NCBI GenBank assembly: GCA_034926225.1
Contig: JAYFRF010000008.1
Coordinates: forward strand, 62,001-126,000
Source: JAAZKA01 sp034926225
GTDB lineage: Bacteria; Bacillota; Clostridia; Oscillospirales; QAMX01
DNA: 64,000 nucleotides
Direction: 5' to 3'
In this document: positions 49,530 through 58,204 of the stretch, piece after piece
Numbering within the stretch: the first letter of the stretch is position 1
Layout: each line of letters opens with the position of its first letter
Notes under the pieces: model-generated
The model's database searches: none
The model's input: only the letters and a program-made list of their open reading frames with translations
Told to the model about the DNA's origin: nothing
Made by a program: the position numbers and the translations under genes

Positions 49530-50282
49530 TTAAGCCTGTGAAAGGGAAGCCGCCCATTTTTCAAGCAACGCCGCCACATTCTCGGCAGACACCGTTGCAT
49601 CGCCGCCGATTACCTTCTTCCAGTAGTCGGGACTGTTGATCAGCTTCTTTTCGGCGAGGGTGTCGATCGCCTCCTCCGTCGTCGCGGCCTTCGGCTCGAA
49701 CATCGTATACGCAATATTCAAATCGACATTTCCCGAGATCCCCGACACCGTGCCGGAATCACTGTGCTGCCAGATATCGTACGCACCCTTCCAGGTAGGC
49801 GTCTTTGTCCATTGCGCAAGCCATATCGGCGAAGTTAATTCGCTCGTGTTATAATAATTATTCAGCCAGTTCGGATTCGCATAGACCATCGCAAGATACC
49901 CGGCAGTCTTCACTTGCGTGCAGAACGCATTCGCCATTGCCGTCAGCACCGCCTTGCCAAGGACCGTTTGGGCCGTTTCTTCGCAATCGTACGCAATCGG
50001 AAACGTAATACGTTTGCGATGCGGTTCCAGCAACTTTACAAGTGCGTTTGCTTCCGATACGGCCGCATTCACGCTCATCGCATAGCTGTAAAGATATATA
50101 CCCGCACGCAGTCCGGCTTCCGTGGCACCCGTGATGTTGCTTTGGAACATCGGATCCTCCGTGCAGCCTCCGGTTTTACCGCCAAACGCCGCCCGTATCA
50201 TCACAAACCGCACACCCGAGGCTGCTACCGCCTTCCAGTCTACTTTGCCGTTCCATTTGGAAACGTCAATGCCTTTCACCAT
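49530..50282 (-). CDS. GH25 endolysin (muramidase)
   Basis: 250 residues. The GH25 barrel (about 1-195) opens with VKGIDVSKWNGKVDWKAV and has the catalytic DxE in IAYDCEE; the closing part is YDIWQHSDSGTVSGI and NVDLNIAY. The C-terminal 50 residues (INSPDYWKKV) form a small helical domain seen in clostridial phage lysins. No signal peptide is present, so it needs a holin to reach the wall. The middle gene of the lysis set, 6 bases from the holin-like gene. Related to the GH25 half of the lysozyme at 24.8 kb. Confidence 0.9.
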   Translation of the reverse strand: MVKGIDVSKWNGKVDWKAVAASGVRFVMIRAAFGGKTGGCTEDPMFQSNITGATEAGLRAGIYLYSYAMSVNAAVSEANALVKLLEPHRKRITFPIAYDCEETAQTVLGKAVLTAMANAFCTQVKTAGYLAMVYANPNWLNNYYNTSELTSPIWLAQWTKTPTWKGAYDIWQHSDSGTVSGISGNVDLNIAYTMFEPKAATTEEAIDTLAEKKLINSPDYWKKVIGGDATVSAENVAALLEKWAASLSQA

Positions 50283-50287
50283 CTCGT

Positions 50288-50491
50288 TTACATCTCCTCC
50301 GGATTTGTCTTAACATTCTTCCCGAAGAAAAAGCCTAATACGAGCATCACAGCGTTCGAAAACAACGCCGGCGGCTCGATTCCCTTTGTCGTCAGCACCA
50401 CCAGTGCCACGACAAGCGAAAGTGTGACAAGGCTCTTTACATCGATCAGCTTCGCAAGCTGATATGCCATTTTAATTAGTGCCTGTTTCAT
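50288..50491 (-). CDS. Holin-like small membrane protein
   Basis: 67 residues with one or two hydrophobic segments (about 19-36 and 44-57) and charged ends (NVKTNPEEM). Its position directly before a leaderless GH25 endolysin strongly suggests a holin that lets the enzyme cross the membrane. AAAGGAG-like bases (GGAGAAC) precede the ATG. The sequence alone is too short for firm family assignment. Confidence 0.6.
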   Translation of the reverse strand: MKQALIKMAYQLAKLIDVKSLVTLSLVVALVVLTTKGIEPPALFSNAVMLVLGFFFGKNVKTNPEEM

Positions 50492-50556
50492 ATCATGTTC
50501 TCCTTTTTAATTAAGTTTCCATACCCATTATATTCCTCCTTCCCTTCTCCGTTTAC

Positions 50557-50562
50557 AGTATA
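50557..50562 (-). promoter_or_regulatory. Possible -10 box of the lysis-module promoter
   Basis: TATACT on the minus strand, 65 bases before the holin-like ATG at 50491. No convincing -35 is seen. The rest of the gap (50492-50688) has AT-rich stretches and no other feature. Confidence 0.4.
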
Positions 50563-50688
50563 GCACAGCAGCCAGCAATTTGTCGTCCCAGCTTTGTTCC
50601 CTTTTTTTCCCGCATAATTCCCCTGAAACACTGTTACTTACTATTATAATAAACGGTATATTCTATATATAAGGCGGTATTTTTGTTT

Positions 50689-51207
50689 ATGAAACCGAAG
50701 CAAACCGCTCTCCTTCTCCATGCAAGGCGCATTCTCTCCGAAGTAACGCCCACACCGGGCGACTGCGGTAAGCTCTGTGAAGCCGCCTGCTGCCGTGGAG
50801 GGGACGGCATGTGGCTCTTTCCCGGCGAGGCCGCGCTTTACACGGCTTTGTCAGACTCCCATATCACCGTCGAACACGCTGACGGTAATTATGATTATGA
50901 CTTCCTGCGCTGCACCCACGACGGGGGCGGCTGTGACCGTGACACGCGTCCTCTCGCCTGCCGCATCTTCCCCTATTTCCCGATGGCTGTGAGAAACGCC
51001 CGCACCGGCCGTATATCCATCCGCGTCGCCGTCGACCCCCGTGCCGCGCGCGTATGCCCTCTGCTGCATGAAGGTTCCCCCGCGATGTCTCCTCGTTTTA
51101 AACTCGCTGTCCGACGCGCCGGGCGGCTTCTCCTGCGTGACCGGGAAACTCGGAGCTACCTCATTGCCACCTCTGATTTTCTGACTGAACTCTTCCGCTT
51201 AGTTTAA
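50689..51207 (+). CDS. YkgJ-type cysteine-cluster protein
   Basis: 172 residues. The cysteines CGKLCEAACC, then FLRCTHDGGGCDR, then LACRIFPYFP match the YkgJ (Fe-S or zinc cluster) family. Its role is unknown; some members are linked to modification or redox work. Start codons TTG (50683) and ATG (50689) compete; AAGGCGG at 50671 suits either. First of three plus-strand genes with short gaps. Confidence 0.75.
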   Translation: MKPKQTALLLHARRILSEVTPTPGDCGKLCEAACCRGGDGMWLFPGEAALYTALSDSHITVEHADGNYDYDFLRCTHDGGGCDRDTRPLACRIFPYFPMAVRNARTGRISIRVAVDPRAARVCPLLHEGSPAMSPRFKLAVRRAGRLLLRDRETRSYLIATSDFLTELFRLV

Positions 51208-51229
51208 TGAAGAAAGGACGTCTGCTAAA

Positions 51230-51682
51230 ATGATCCTCACCGATCTCGCCCACATGTCCCACTACGCCGCCCTCTCTGAGAGTATCTCCCTCGGTCTGCG
51301 TTTTCTCGCCGACGCTTCCCCCGATACGCTTACCCCCGGACGCTATACGCTCGACGGCAGCCGCGTGTATGTCAACGTGATGACCTACGATACCGAACCA
51401 AAAGCACTTGTCTTCGAAGCGCATCGCCGCTATATCGATATCCAATGCATCCTGCGCGGCAAGGAACGCATGGAAGCCGCCTTGCTTGATTCCCTCGCGG
51501 AAACGCAAAGCTATGACGAAACCGGGGACTACGCGCTGTATGAGGGCTGCGGCGTCTCCTTTGACGCGCCTGCCGGCACGGTTGTATTCTTTTACCCGGA
51601 AGACGCGCATGCCCCAGGCTTGCTCTCAGGCGAACCCTCCCACATTCTGAAAGCTGTCGTCAAGGTCGAGATCGACGCATAA
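51230..51682 (+). CDS. YhcH/YjgK/YiaL (DUF386) family protein
   Basis: 150 residues of the cupin-like YhcH/YiaL family: FEAHRRYIDIQCILRGKERM is the hallmark, with FFYPEDAHAPG carrying the probable metal His. Members act near sugar-acid or sialic-acid catabolism, probably as isomerases or in anomer handling, but the reaction is unproven. AAAGGA lies upstream. 22 bases after the YkgJ-type gene and 27 before the MATE exporter gene. Confidence 0.85.
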   Translation: MILTDLAHMSHYAALSESISLGLRFLADASPDTLTPGRYTLDGSRVYVNVMTYDTEPKALVFEAHRRYIDIQCILRGKERMEAALLDSLAETQSYDETGDYALYEGCGVSFDAPAGTVVFFYPEDAHAPGLLSGEPSHILKAVVKVEIDA

Positions 51683-51709
51683 TTTGCATTAAAAGGCGGT
51701 GATCCGCCC

Positions 51710-53080
51710 ATGGCGGCTTTCCCCGATAAGAAGGATTTCTCCCAAGGCAGCGTCCTGTCCTGCATTCTCCGTGTTGCGGGACCCATGACGCTTGCCCTCA
51801 TCATCAACACCCTCTACAATGTCGTCGACCGCATGTACATTGGCCACATCGAGGGCACCGGCCGCCTTGCGCTCACCGGTCTCGGTCTCGTCTTCCCCAT
51901 TACGACCGCCATCAGCGCCTTCCAAGCGCTGATTTCCTCCGGCGGTTCACCCCTCTTTGCCATCGCACGCGGCGAGGGGAACGCCTGCCGCGCCGAAACG
52001 ATCCTCGGCAATGCCTACGCCATGCTCCTGCTGCTCGGCTTTACCCTTACCGCGCTGGGCTATCTTGTCAAGGGACCCGTTCTGTGGGCGATCGGCGCGG
52101 ACGCGTCTACTTTCACCTATGCCGACGACTACCTCTCGGTCTATCTTTTAGGTACCGCCTTCGTACTGACCTCGGTCGGTATGAACCCCTTCATCAACGC
52201 GCAGGGGTACGCCAAAACCGGAATGCTGACCGTTCTATTGGGCGCGGTAACAAACCTCGCGCTTGACCCGCTCTTCATCTTCGTCTTCGGTATGGGTGTA
52301 CGCGGCGCGGCTCTTGCCTCCGTTCTCGCGCAGTTTCTCTCCGCGATATGGGTCTATCTCTTTCTTACCCACCGCCGTACGCTCATCCGCCTTCGGCTAT
52401 CCGCGATGCGGCTCGATCTCCGACTCATCGGGCGTATGCTCTCCCTCGGCGTCACCGGCTTTACCGCGAACGTAACGAGCAGTCTTGTCTCCATGCTCTA
52501 TAACGCCCAGCTTGCCGCTCTTGGCGGCACCATATGGGTCAGCGCCATGACCGTCGTCAACTCCCTCCGCGAGATCGCGAGCATGCCCTTCTCCGGTGTC
52601 GCAAACGGGGCGCAGCCCGTTATCAGCTACAACTACGGCGCCCGCCGTCCCGACCGCGTCCGGGAAGCCATCCGCATCATGACCCTGATCTGCATCCTCT
52701 GCACCGCCGCCGCGTGGGCGCCGATGATGATGGCCCCCGCCTTCTTCATCCGTATCTTTAACGACGACCCGGCGCTTTTACCCATCGCGTCGCGCTCGAT
52801 CCGTCTTTATTTCATGTTTTTTCCCTTTATGGCGTTCCAAATGGCCGGACAGACCGTTTTTACCGCGCTTGGCCGCGCCAAAGCCGCCGTATTCTTCTCC
52901 CTTCTGCGAAAAGCCATCCTCGTTATCCCGCTGGCTCTCATCCTGCCACACCTTTGGGGTCTGGGACCCTCGGGCGTGCTGCTATCGGAGCCGGTTTCCG
53001 ATGTCGTCGGCGGGCTATCCTGCTACATCACGATGCGATTGACCGTTTTTCGAAAGCTTGGACTAGAGCGTAACCCTTAA
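51710..53080 (+). CDS. MATE-family efflux transporter
   Basis: 456 residues with about twelve membrane helices in two halves. The N-terminal VAGPMTLALIINTLYNVVDRMYIGHIEGTG... pattern is typical (MYIGHI), as are ISSGGSPLFAIARGEG and MPFSGVANGAQPVISYNYGA. It should export drugs or metabolites using a sodium or proton gradient. AGGCGGTGAT precedes the ATG. Last gene of the YkgJ-YhcH unit, followed by a hairpin terminator. Confidence 0.92.
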   Translation: MAAFPDKKDFSQGSVLSCILRVAGPMTLALIINTLYNVVDRMYIGHIEGTGRLALTGLGLVFPITTAISAFQALISSGGSPLFAIARGEGNACRAETILGNAYAMLLLLGFTLTALGYLVKGPVLWAIGADASTFTYADDYLSVYLLGTAFVLTSVGMNPFINAQGYAKTGMLTVLLGAVTNLALDPLFIFVFGMGVRGAALASVLAQFLSAIWVYLFLTHRRTLIRLRLSAMRLDLRLIGRMLSLGVTGFTANVTSSLVSMLYNAQLAALGGTIWVSAMTVVNSLREIASMPFSGVANGAQPVISYNYGARRPDRVREAIRIMTLICILCTAAAWAPMMMAPAFFIRIFNDDPALLPIASRSIRLYFMFFPFMAFQMAGQTVFTALGRAKAAVFFSLLRKAILVIPLALILPHLWGLGPSGVLLSEPVSDVVGGLSCYITMRLTVFRKLGLERNP

Positions 53081-53086
53081 AATTAT

Positions 53087-53140
53087 AAGCGCGGCCTCCG
53101 AAAGGGATTTTCGTCCCATTTGGAAGCCGCGCTTTTATTT
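53087..53140. terminator. Bidirectional terminator
   Basis: AAGCGCGGCCTCC (53087-53099) pairs with GGAAGCCGCGCTT (53122-53134), one mismatch, then a T-rich stretch. Between the MATE gene and the convergent phosphotransferase gene. Confidence 0.82.
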
Positions 53141-53148
53141 TATATGGC

Positions 53149-54045
53149 TTACCGCGCAAGCCAGCGCGTCAGCCAAGTATACTGTTTATCGAAGAATTCC
53201 GCCATGTTGGGGGAATCCCCGAAGGTTTGGAAGATGGTCGCCTGCAACTGGAAATGATAGACGGCCAGCAGATCGTTAAATGCGTCGATTGCCGCCTTCG
53301 TCAGCGACGCGTGCGAGAGATAACCTTTCAGGAAACGTTTCAGCCGCCTTTGGGTACGCTGGCGACCCTTGGGATCGAACTCGAAATAATGCGTTCTGTT
53401 GCAAAAAAGAACGACATCGTACACCGGGAAAGCATAGCAGGAGGTATCGAAATCCACGACCAGCAGCCGGCCGTCGTCGGCTTTATAGATATTGCCATCA
53501 TATAAATCGCCATGACAATACCCGCGCGGCAGATCCTTTACTCTGTCCCAAAGCGTCGCCCCCAGCGTCCGGAAGGCTTCCTCCCCCGGATAGGCGACTC
53601 TTTTCATGATCTCCACGTACCGGTCAATGAAAAAGGGTTTGTCCCGGGGCACAAGCGTTCCGGGATACGCGCCCATCAGCTCATGCAGTCTGCCCGTCAG
53701 CGCGCCTGCTTCCTCGATATCCTTTGAGGAAATCTCGCCGCCGGGGACAAAATCATACAGGAACAAAAGGTACTCCTGTTCCTCTTGCAAGCGGACATAG
53801 GGCGCGCCGTCCCGCGTCAGGTGAAGCGCAACAACCGGAAAATGGTTTTCCATCAGATACAATTGAACCTCCGCCGAGGAAACCGCCGTTTCCAAAAACG
53901 GATACCGGATGAGCTTTACAAAACAGCGGCCGTTCGTCCCATATGCCGCGTAAGTAAGTCCTCCGCTTGCGCGGAGCGCTTCCAGGTCCCGCATAGCAGG
54001 GTCGTAATATTGCCTTAACACGGAAAGAAGATAGGATAATTCCAT
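53149..54045 (-). CDS. Phosphotransferase-family (APH/CHK-like) protein
   Basis: 298 residues of the aminoglycoside-phosphotransferase/choline-kinase-like fold. The catalytic loop is CHGDLYDGNIYK, the metal-binding Asp is in VVDFDTSCYAF, and the Lys in RCFVKLIRYP. It would move a phosphate from ATP to a small hydroxyl compound (for example homoserine, choline, a sugar or an aminoglycoside). AAAGGAG precedes the ATG at 54045, so the longer frame to 54126 is not used. The substrate cannot be named. Confidence 0.8.
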   Translation of the reverse strand: MELSYLLSVLRQYYDPAMRDLEALRASGGLTYAAYGTNGRCFVKLIRYPFLETAVSSAEVQLYLMENHFPVVALHLTRDGAPYVRLQEEQEYLLFLYDFVPGGEISSKDIEEAGALTGRLHELMGAYPGTLVPRDKPFFIDRYVEIMKRVAYPGEEAFRTLGATLWDRVKDLPRGYCHGDLYDGNIYKADDGRLLVVDFDTSCYAFPVYDVVLFCNRTHYFEFDPKGRQRTQRRLKRFLKGYLSHASLTKAAIDAFNDLLAVYHFQLQATIFQTFGDSPNMAEFFDKQYTWLTRWLAR

Positions 54046-54060
54046 AAAAGCCGACTCCTT

Positions 54061-54084
54061 TATTTTAGATAATAACCTAAAATA
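54061..54084. promoter_or_regulatory. Inverted repeat upstream of the phosphotransferase gene
   Basis: TATTTTAG (54061-54068) and CTAAAATA (54077-54084) form an 8-base inverted repeat just before the phosphotransferase start. It may be an operator; the regulator is unknown. Confidence 0.4.
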
Positions 54085-54274
54085 CAAAACCGGCGTGATG
54101 GTTAACGGCTCGAATACTCCACACAAACGCCATTAACCGTTACGCGCGGTTTTGTATGGAGCAGAGTCTGTACAGCATGTGCCTGTGCATAAAATAACCC
54201 TCTTTCGTTCCCGTATTGGTTGAACGGATTTTTCATGTATTCAATAACACCGTTATTGCTATTTGATGCTTTCT

Positions 54275-54318
54275 CCCTTACAATATTGTCATGAAGCGCT
54301 TCTATAATATTGTAAGGG
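54275..54318 (+). promoter_or_regulatory. Inverted repeat and -10 box before the XRE regulator gene
   Basis: CCCTTACAATAT (54275-54286) and ATATTGTAAGGG (54307-54318) form a 12-base inverted repeat; a TATAAT box (54303-54308) lies at its edge. This is the expected place for self-repression by the regulator encoded at 54328. Confidence 0.6.
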
Positions 54319-54327
54319 GGTATCGTC

Positions 54328-54861
54328 ATGAACATTAATATGCAGAAAGTTGGAAATCAAATCACCGCCCTACGAAAAGCGAAGGATTTGACGCAGGGAC
54401 AGCTTGGAGAGCGATTAGGGGTCTCCTTCCAAGCAGTCAGCAAATGGGAACGTGGAGAGACTCTACCGGATGTGACCCTTCTTGTCAACCTTTCCGCTAT
54501 TTTGGAAACTTCTGTGGACAACATTCTGACAGGCGGAGAGAGAGCCCTCTGTTATCGTGGAAAAATCACCGTATCCGATATGAAGGAAGGCATTCTTTGT
54601 CTCAAAAGGCTCGGAGAACTGCTCGGAAGGGATAATATCATCTATCGGTATGCCATTGAAGGCATCAATGAAAAAATGAACGCCGAGATTGAACCTTCAT
54701 TTACCGACGATCGGATTTTCGAATGCTTTGTCGCCGAAGCGATCATTCAAAACTTAAAAGCAGGCTCCTACATTGATTTAACGGACGTGAAAAACAACTT
54801 CCAGTACGAGCATTTTCGGAATATCGTCCTCGACTACGCAAAAAGGTATGATATCCGATAG
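54328..54861 (+). CDS. XRE-family transcriptional regulator
   Basis: 177 residues. The N-terminal HTH (ITALRKAKDLTQGQLGERLG, VSFQAVSKWERGETLPDVTL) is of the XRE type. The rest has a helical domain (KEGILCLKRLGELLGRDNII) of unknown role seen after XRE domains in Clostridia. AAGGGGG precedes the ATG. It may bind the inverted repeat at 54275-54318. Convergent with the second MATE gene, 5 bases apart. Confidence 0.85.
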   Translation: MNINMQKVGNQITALRKAKDLTQGQLGERLGVSFQAVSKWERGETLPDVTLLVNLSAILETSVDNILTGGERALCYRGKITVSDMKEGILCLKRLGELLGRDNIIYRYAIEGINEKMNAEIEPSFTDDRIFECFVAEAIIQNLKAGSYIDLTDVKNNFQYEHFRNIVLDYAKRYDIR

Positions 54862-54866
54862 TCTCC

Positions 54867-56198
54867 TCACACCTTTCTCGCATACCAGCGGCTTCCGCCG
54901 TGACGAATCAGTCCGATGATCGCGCGCAGATACAGGCTGATCGTATTCGCGGCGAACAACCCCATGACGCCATAATGCAAACGATAGGAGAAATACCACG
55001 AAAGAGGCAGACGCACAAGCCATACGGCGATAATGGTGTAAAGCATCACAAAACGTACGTCGCCGCCCGCCTGCAGCTGCGGATCCATCGCGTTAATGGC
55101 CACGCCCGCGATATCCATGATGATCAGTATCCATAAAATACGCGCGCTTTCGGCCGCCATATCCGTATTCGACGAATACCATCCGCAAATCGCTCCCCTG
55201 TTCAGCCATACGATCAGCCCTAATGCAATGCTGGCACATATACCGATCACCCATATCCCAATCCCTGTGCGTTTGGCCTCTTTCACGCGTTTCGCTCCCA
55301 GCAGATTGCCCACTACCGGCAGCGCAATCGTCGAGCAGATCCCCTGCGGAATCCCGATTAAGGCGTTCACCGTCGTCAGTATCTGATAGACGCCGCACGC
55401 AAACGAGCCAAGCGATACGGCGATGCTGTTAATCAGCAAATAGCCGACCTGTACGATCGTGTTAGACAGGCTCACCGGCGCTCCCACGTGCAGAACGCGC
55501 TTGATAACCGCCGAGCCGCCTGCGAGCCGCAGCATCCTCTTAAAATGAATCGGAACGCCATGCCGATTCTTATGCAGCGCGAAAGCGGTCAGCACCAACC
55601 CCACCATACGACAGCAGATGTACGTCAGCGCGGCGCCCAGCTCTTCCAACCCGAAAACACGGATGAATATCCACGCAAATACCAGCTGCGACAAATTCAT
55701 CAGTACATACGCGCGCATCGGCCGCTTGGTATCCCCCATCGCGCGACATACACCCGCAAACACCGAATGCGTCACATACAGCGGCAAGGAGAGCATCAGC
55801 ACGCGAAAATACCGGAGCGCTTCCCGAAAAAAGCCTTCCTCCGCCGTCGGCATCAGCAGCCGCATCAGGCCCGACGAGCCCGCGATCAACGCCACTGTCG
55901 CCGCAATCGAAATCAGCAGCGATACGCCGCCCGTGCGCTCTATGGTATCCCCCGCGCCGCACAAATCCCCTTCGCCGGTCTGCCGGGAAACGACCACCGC
56001 CGATCCGGTAATCACGATCGCAAAAGCCGCGAAGGCGACCGCCATCACAGTATTGGCCATCCCCGTAGCAGCCAGCGCGCTTTCGCTGATGGTACTGATG
56101 ATCTGCGAAAACACCAACCCGACGGCGAGCGTCACCATGTTCTCCAGAATGACCGGCACCACAAAATCCCGCGATACAGCGCACTTTTCCACTTTCAT
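54867..56198 (-). CDS. MATE-family efflux transporter
   Basis: 443 residues, about twelve membrane helices. Conserved parts include ENMVTLAVGLVFSQIISTIS, the RAMGDTKRPMRAYV loop and IGIPQGICSTIALPVVGNLL. It probably exports organic cations or metabolites. The start is the ATG at 56198 with GGCGGG just upstream; the longer frames to 56261 run through a TTGCAT-17-TATAAT promoter and are not translated from it. Its partner XRE gene is convergent, with only 5 bases between the stops. Confidence 0.9.
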   Translation of the reverse strand: MKVEKCAVSRDFVVPVILENMVTLAVGLVFSQIISTISESALAATGMANTVMAVAFAAFAIVITGSAVVVSRQTGEGDLCGAGDTIERTGGVSLLISIAATVALIAGSSGLMRLLMPTAEEGFFREALRYFRVLMLSLPLYVTHSVFAGVCRAMGDTKRPMRAYVLMNLSQLVFAWIFIRVFGLEELGAALTYICCRMVGLVLTAFALHKNRHGVPIHFKRMLRLAGGSAVIKRVLHVGAPVSLSNTIVQVGYLLINSIAVSLGSFACGVYQILTTVNALIGIPQGICSTIALPVVGNLLGAKRVKEAKRTGIGIWVIGICASIALGLIVWLNRGAICGWYSSNTDMAAESARILWILIIMDIAGVAINAMDPQLQAGGDVRFVMLYTIIAVWLVRLPLSWYFSYRLHYGVMGLFAANTISLYLRAIIGLIRHGGSRWYARKV

Positions 56199-56232
56199 CC
56201 CGCCTGCCCTCAAGCTTTCTCTCTTGACAGGC

Positions 56233-56261
56233 ATTATACCACGCCGCGTACCTATATGCAA
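56233..56261 (-). promoter_or_regulatory. Promoter of the second MATE gene
   Basis: On the minus strand TTGCAT (56261-56256), 17 bases, TATAAT (56238-56233), 34 bases before the ATG at 56198. Confidence 0.78.
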
Positions 56262-56278
56262 GTCTCCTTCTCACCTAA

Positions 56279-56310
56279 AAAAACAGCGGGTCGTGTGACC
56301 CGTTGTTTTT
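56279..56310 (-). terminator. Rho-independent terminator of the Gfo/Idh gene
   Basis: AAAAACAGCGGGTC (56279-56292) pairs with GACCCGTTGTTTTT (56297-56310) around a 4-base loop; read on the minus strand it ends in a T-run. Just after the Gfo/Idh stop at 56319. Confidence 0.88.
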
Positions 56311-56318
56311 TACTGTCT

Positions 56319-57404
56319 TTAGCCGATGAGCGCCTCATGTCCCGTCTCAGCGGACTTATAGATCGCGTCGAGAATCTGCATGATGACGATGCCGTCCGTA
56401 CCCGGGCTGCGGCATTCGATACGGGAGCCCGCAAGATCGGCTTCCACGCAGGCTACGAAATGCGCCATCTCGTTTTCGAACAGGCCGTCGAATGACAGCT
56501 TCGTCTCGCCGTACGGCGCGATGTCGATCATATAGCCGTTCTGCTCCGCAACAATCTCGACGTCGGGTGACAGCTTCACGCCGGATTTCGTCCCGAACAG
56601 CTCGACATTGCCGACGTTGTTCTTGATATTCAAGTCAAACGAGCATTCTACCGACAGCACCGCGCCGTTGTCAAAGCGGATCATTGCTGTTGCCAGATCC
56701 TCGACCGTGAATTGAAAACGCGGATCCTGCGCCGTCGACCTCCATTCCTTGGTCGTATCCTTCAGGTACGGACGGTTTCCGAGCTTATGGAAGGTCGCGC
56801 CGAACGCGGACACCGGTTTCGGATTCCCCATCAGGTAGCGCGACAAGTCGATGACATGCACGCCGAGGTCGATCAAGGGGCCGCCGCCTGAGTAGCTCTT
56901 ATCGCCGAACCACCCGCCCGGGAAGCCGTGACGCCGCAGATACGTCGCCTTCGCATAGTAGATATCCCCCACGGAGCCCGAATCGATGAAGTCCTTCACC
57001 ACGCGGCAGTCGTTGCCATAGCGGCGAACGAAGCCGATCATCAGGATGCGGTTATTGCGGTCGGCAGCCTCCTGCATCGCGCGGGCTTCTTCCGTATTAA
57101 GCGCCATCGGCTTTTCGCAGATGACATGCTTGCCCGCATTGAGTGCCGCGATCGTCGCCGGAGCATGCGCCGCGTTCCAGGTACAGACCGATACGCAGTC
57201 GATCTCCTCCCGCGCGAGCATCTCGTTATAATCCGCGTAGACATGAGCCGCGTCCACACCGTATTTTTCGGCGTACTTCTGCGCCTTCGGTAAATCGATA
57301 TCGCAGACCGCCGCTACCTCGACGTTCGGCAGAGCCTTGTAACCCGCCATATGGACCGTGCTGATGCCTCCGGTGCCGATAATCGCTGCACGAATTTTTT
57401 TCAT
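56319..57404 (-). CDS. Gfo/Idh/MocA-family NAD(P)-dependent oxidoreductase
   Basis: 361 residues. The Rossmann motif is AAIIGTGGISTVHMAGY, the sugar-dehydrogenase motif HVICEKPMALN holds the catalytic Lys, and GGPLIDLGVHVIDLSRYLMG carries the substrate-site His. It oxidises or reduces a sugar, inositol or their derivatives. AAAGGAG precedes the ATG. It is monocistronic with its own terminator. The substrate is unknown. Confidence 0.92.
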   Translation of the reverse strand: MKKIRAAIIGTGGISTVHMAGYKALPNVEVAAVCDIDLPKAQKYAEKYGVDAAHVYADYNEMLAREEIDCVSVCTWNAAHAPATIAALNAGKHVICEKPMALNTEEARAMQEAADRNNRILMIGFVRRYGNDCRVVKDFIDSGSVGDIYYAKATYLRRHGFPGGWFGDKSYSGGGPLIDLGVHVIDLSRYLMGNPKPVSAFGATFHKLGNRPYLKDTTKEWRSTAQDPRFQFTVEDLATAMIRFDNGAVLSVECSFDLNIKNNVGNVELFGTKSGVKLSPDVEIVAEQNGYMIDIAPYGETKLSFDGLFENEMAHFVACVEADLAGSRIECRSPGTDGIVIMQILDAIYKSAETGHEALIG

Positions 57405-57457
57405 GAAATTTTCTCCTTTTTCTGACATTTATTTATGGATAATCAATGAATAAACTG

Positions 57458-57486
57458 TTGACTTTTCATTAGCATTCCCGTATAAT
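57458..57486 (+). promoter_or_regulatory. Promoter of the DUF975 gene
   Basis: TTGACT (57458-57463), 17 bases, TATAAT (57481-57486), 32 bases before the ATG at 57519. Confidence 0.82.
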
Positions 57487-57518
57487 AAAATTAATCCATA
57501 TCAATAGGAGGAATGAAC

Positions 57519-58148
57519 ATGTTAGAGCGAGCCGAAATCAAAGCACGTTCTAAAGCGGCGTGCGCGGCAAATCGTGGAATCGGCATCGGCGCCTATGCCG
57601 TCTATGCGTTGATCATCGCGGCAATCTCCGGCGCAACCTTCGGCGCCGCCGCGTTGATTATCGTACCCGTCTTAACCGTTGGGTATGCCTTTTTCGCAAC
57701 GCGGTTCTATCTCGGCGATTTGAATCTGAACATCGGCGATATCTTCTCAAAAAGCTTCGACAACTTCGGCCGCAAGCTCGGGGGTATGCTATGGATGATG
57801 CTTTGGGTCTATCTGTGGACGCTCTTATTCATCATCCCCGGCATCATCAAAGGTCTTGCCTATTCGATGACACCTTATATCCTTGCAAACGACCCGAATG
57901 TCGAAGCGACGGAGGCCTTAAAGCTTTCCATGCGTATGACCGACGGACATAAGGGCGAAATCTTCGTCATGATCTTAAGCTTCATCGGCTGGGAGCTGCT
58001 TTCCGCCTTCACCTTTGGCATTCTTGAGCTTGTCTACGTCGGCCCGTACCGCGAAGCCGCGCTTGCCGGTCTGTACGTCGAGCTGCGTGACAACGCGGTT
58101 GCAAACGGCATTGTCAGCGAAGCCGAGTTTAACGGCGAGCATTTCTGA
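57519..58148 (+). CDS. DUF975 membrane protein
   Basis: 209 residues with about four to five membrane helices. The pattern IGDIFSKSFDNFGRKLGG, LFIIPGIIKGLAYSMTPYIL and AEALKLSMRM-like (ATEALKLSMRMTDGHKGEIF) is typical of DUF975. Function unknown; the family sits in the cytoplasmic membrane. AGGAGG lies 7 bases before the ATG. Monocistronic, ended by a hairpin with a T-run. Confidence 0.85.
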   Translation: MLERAEIKARSKAACAANRGIGIGAYAVYALIIAAISGATFGAAALIIVPVLTVGYAFFATRFYLGDLNLNIGDIFSKSFDNFGRKLGGMLWMMLWVYLWTLLFIIPGIIKGLAYSMTPYILANDPNVEATEALKLSMRMTDGHKGEIFVMILSFIGWELLSAFTFGILELVYVGPYREAALAGLYVELRDNAVANGIVSEAEFNGEHF

Positions 58149-58167
58149 TTCAACTCAAAGTTCTTTT

Positions 58168-58204
58168 ACCGGGGGCGGTTTGCGATACCGCTCCCGGTTT
58201 TTTT
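58168..58204. terminator. Rho-independent terminator
   Basis: ACCGGGGGCGGT (58168-58179) pairs with ACCGCTCCCGGT (58187-58198), one G-T pair, then TTTTTT. Between the DUF975 gene and the convergent aldolase gene. Confidence 0.9.

Noticed and set aside
49914..50462. Plus-strand frame of 182 residues opposite the lysis genes
   Set aside because: Arg/His-rich antisense of the GH25 and holin-like genes.
49314..50491. Complete prophage
   Set aside because: Only lysis-type genes are present; no integrase, structural, terminase or attachment-site repeats were seen nearby.
54102..54335. Minus-strand frame in the gap before the XRE gene
   Set aside because: It overlaps the inverted repeat, promoter and start of the XRE gene, and shows no recognisable motif; a real small protein is possible but unsupported.
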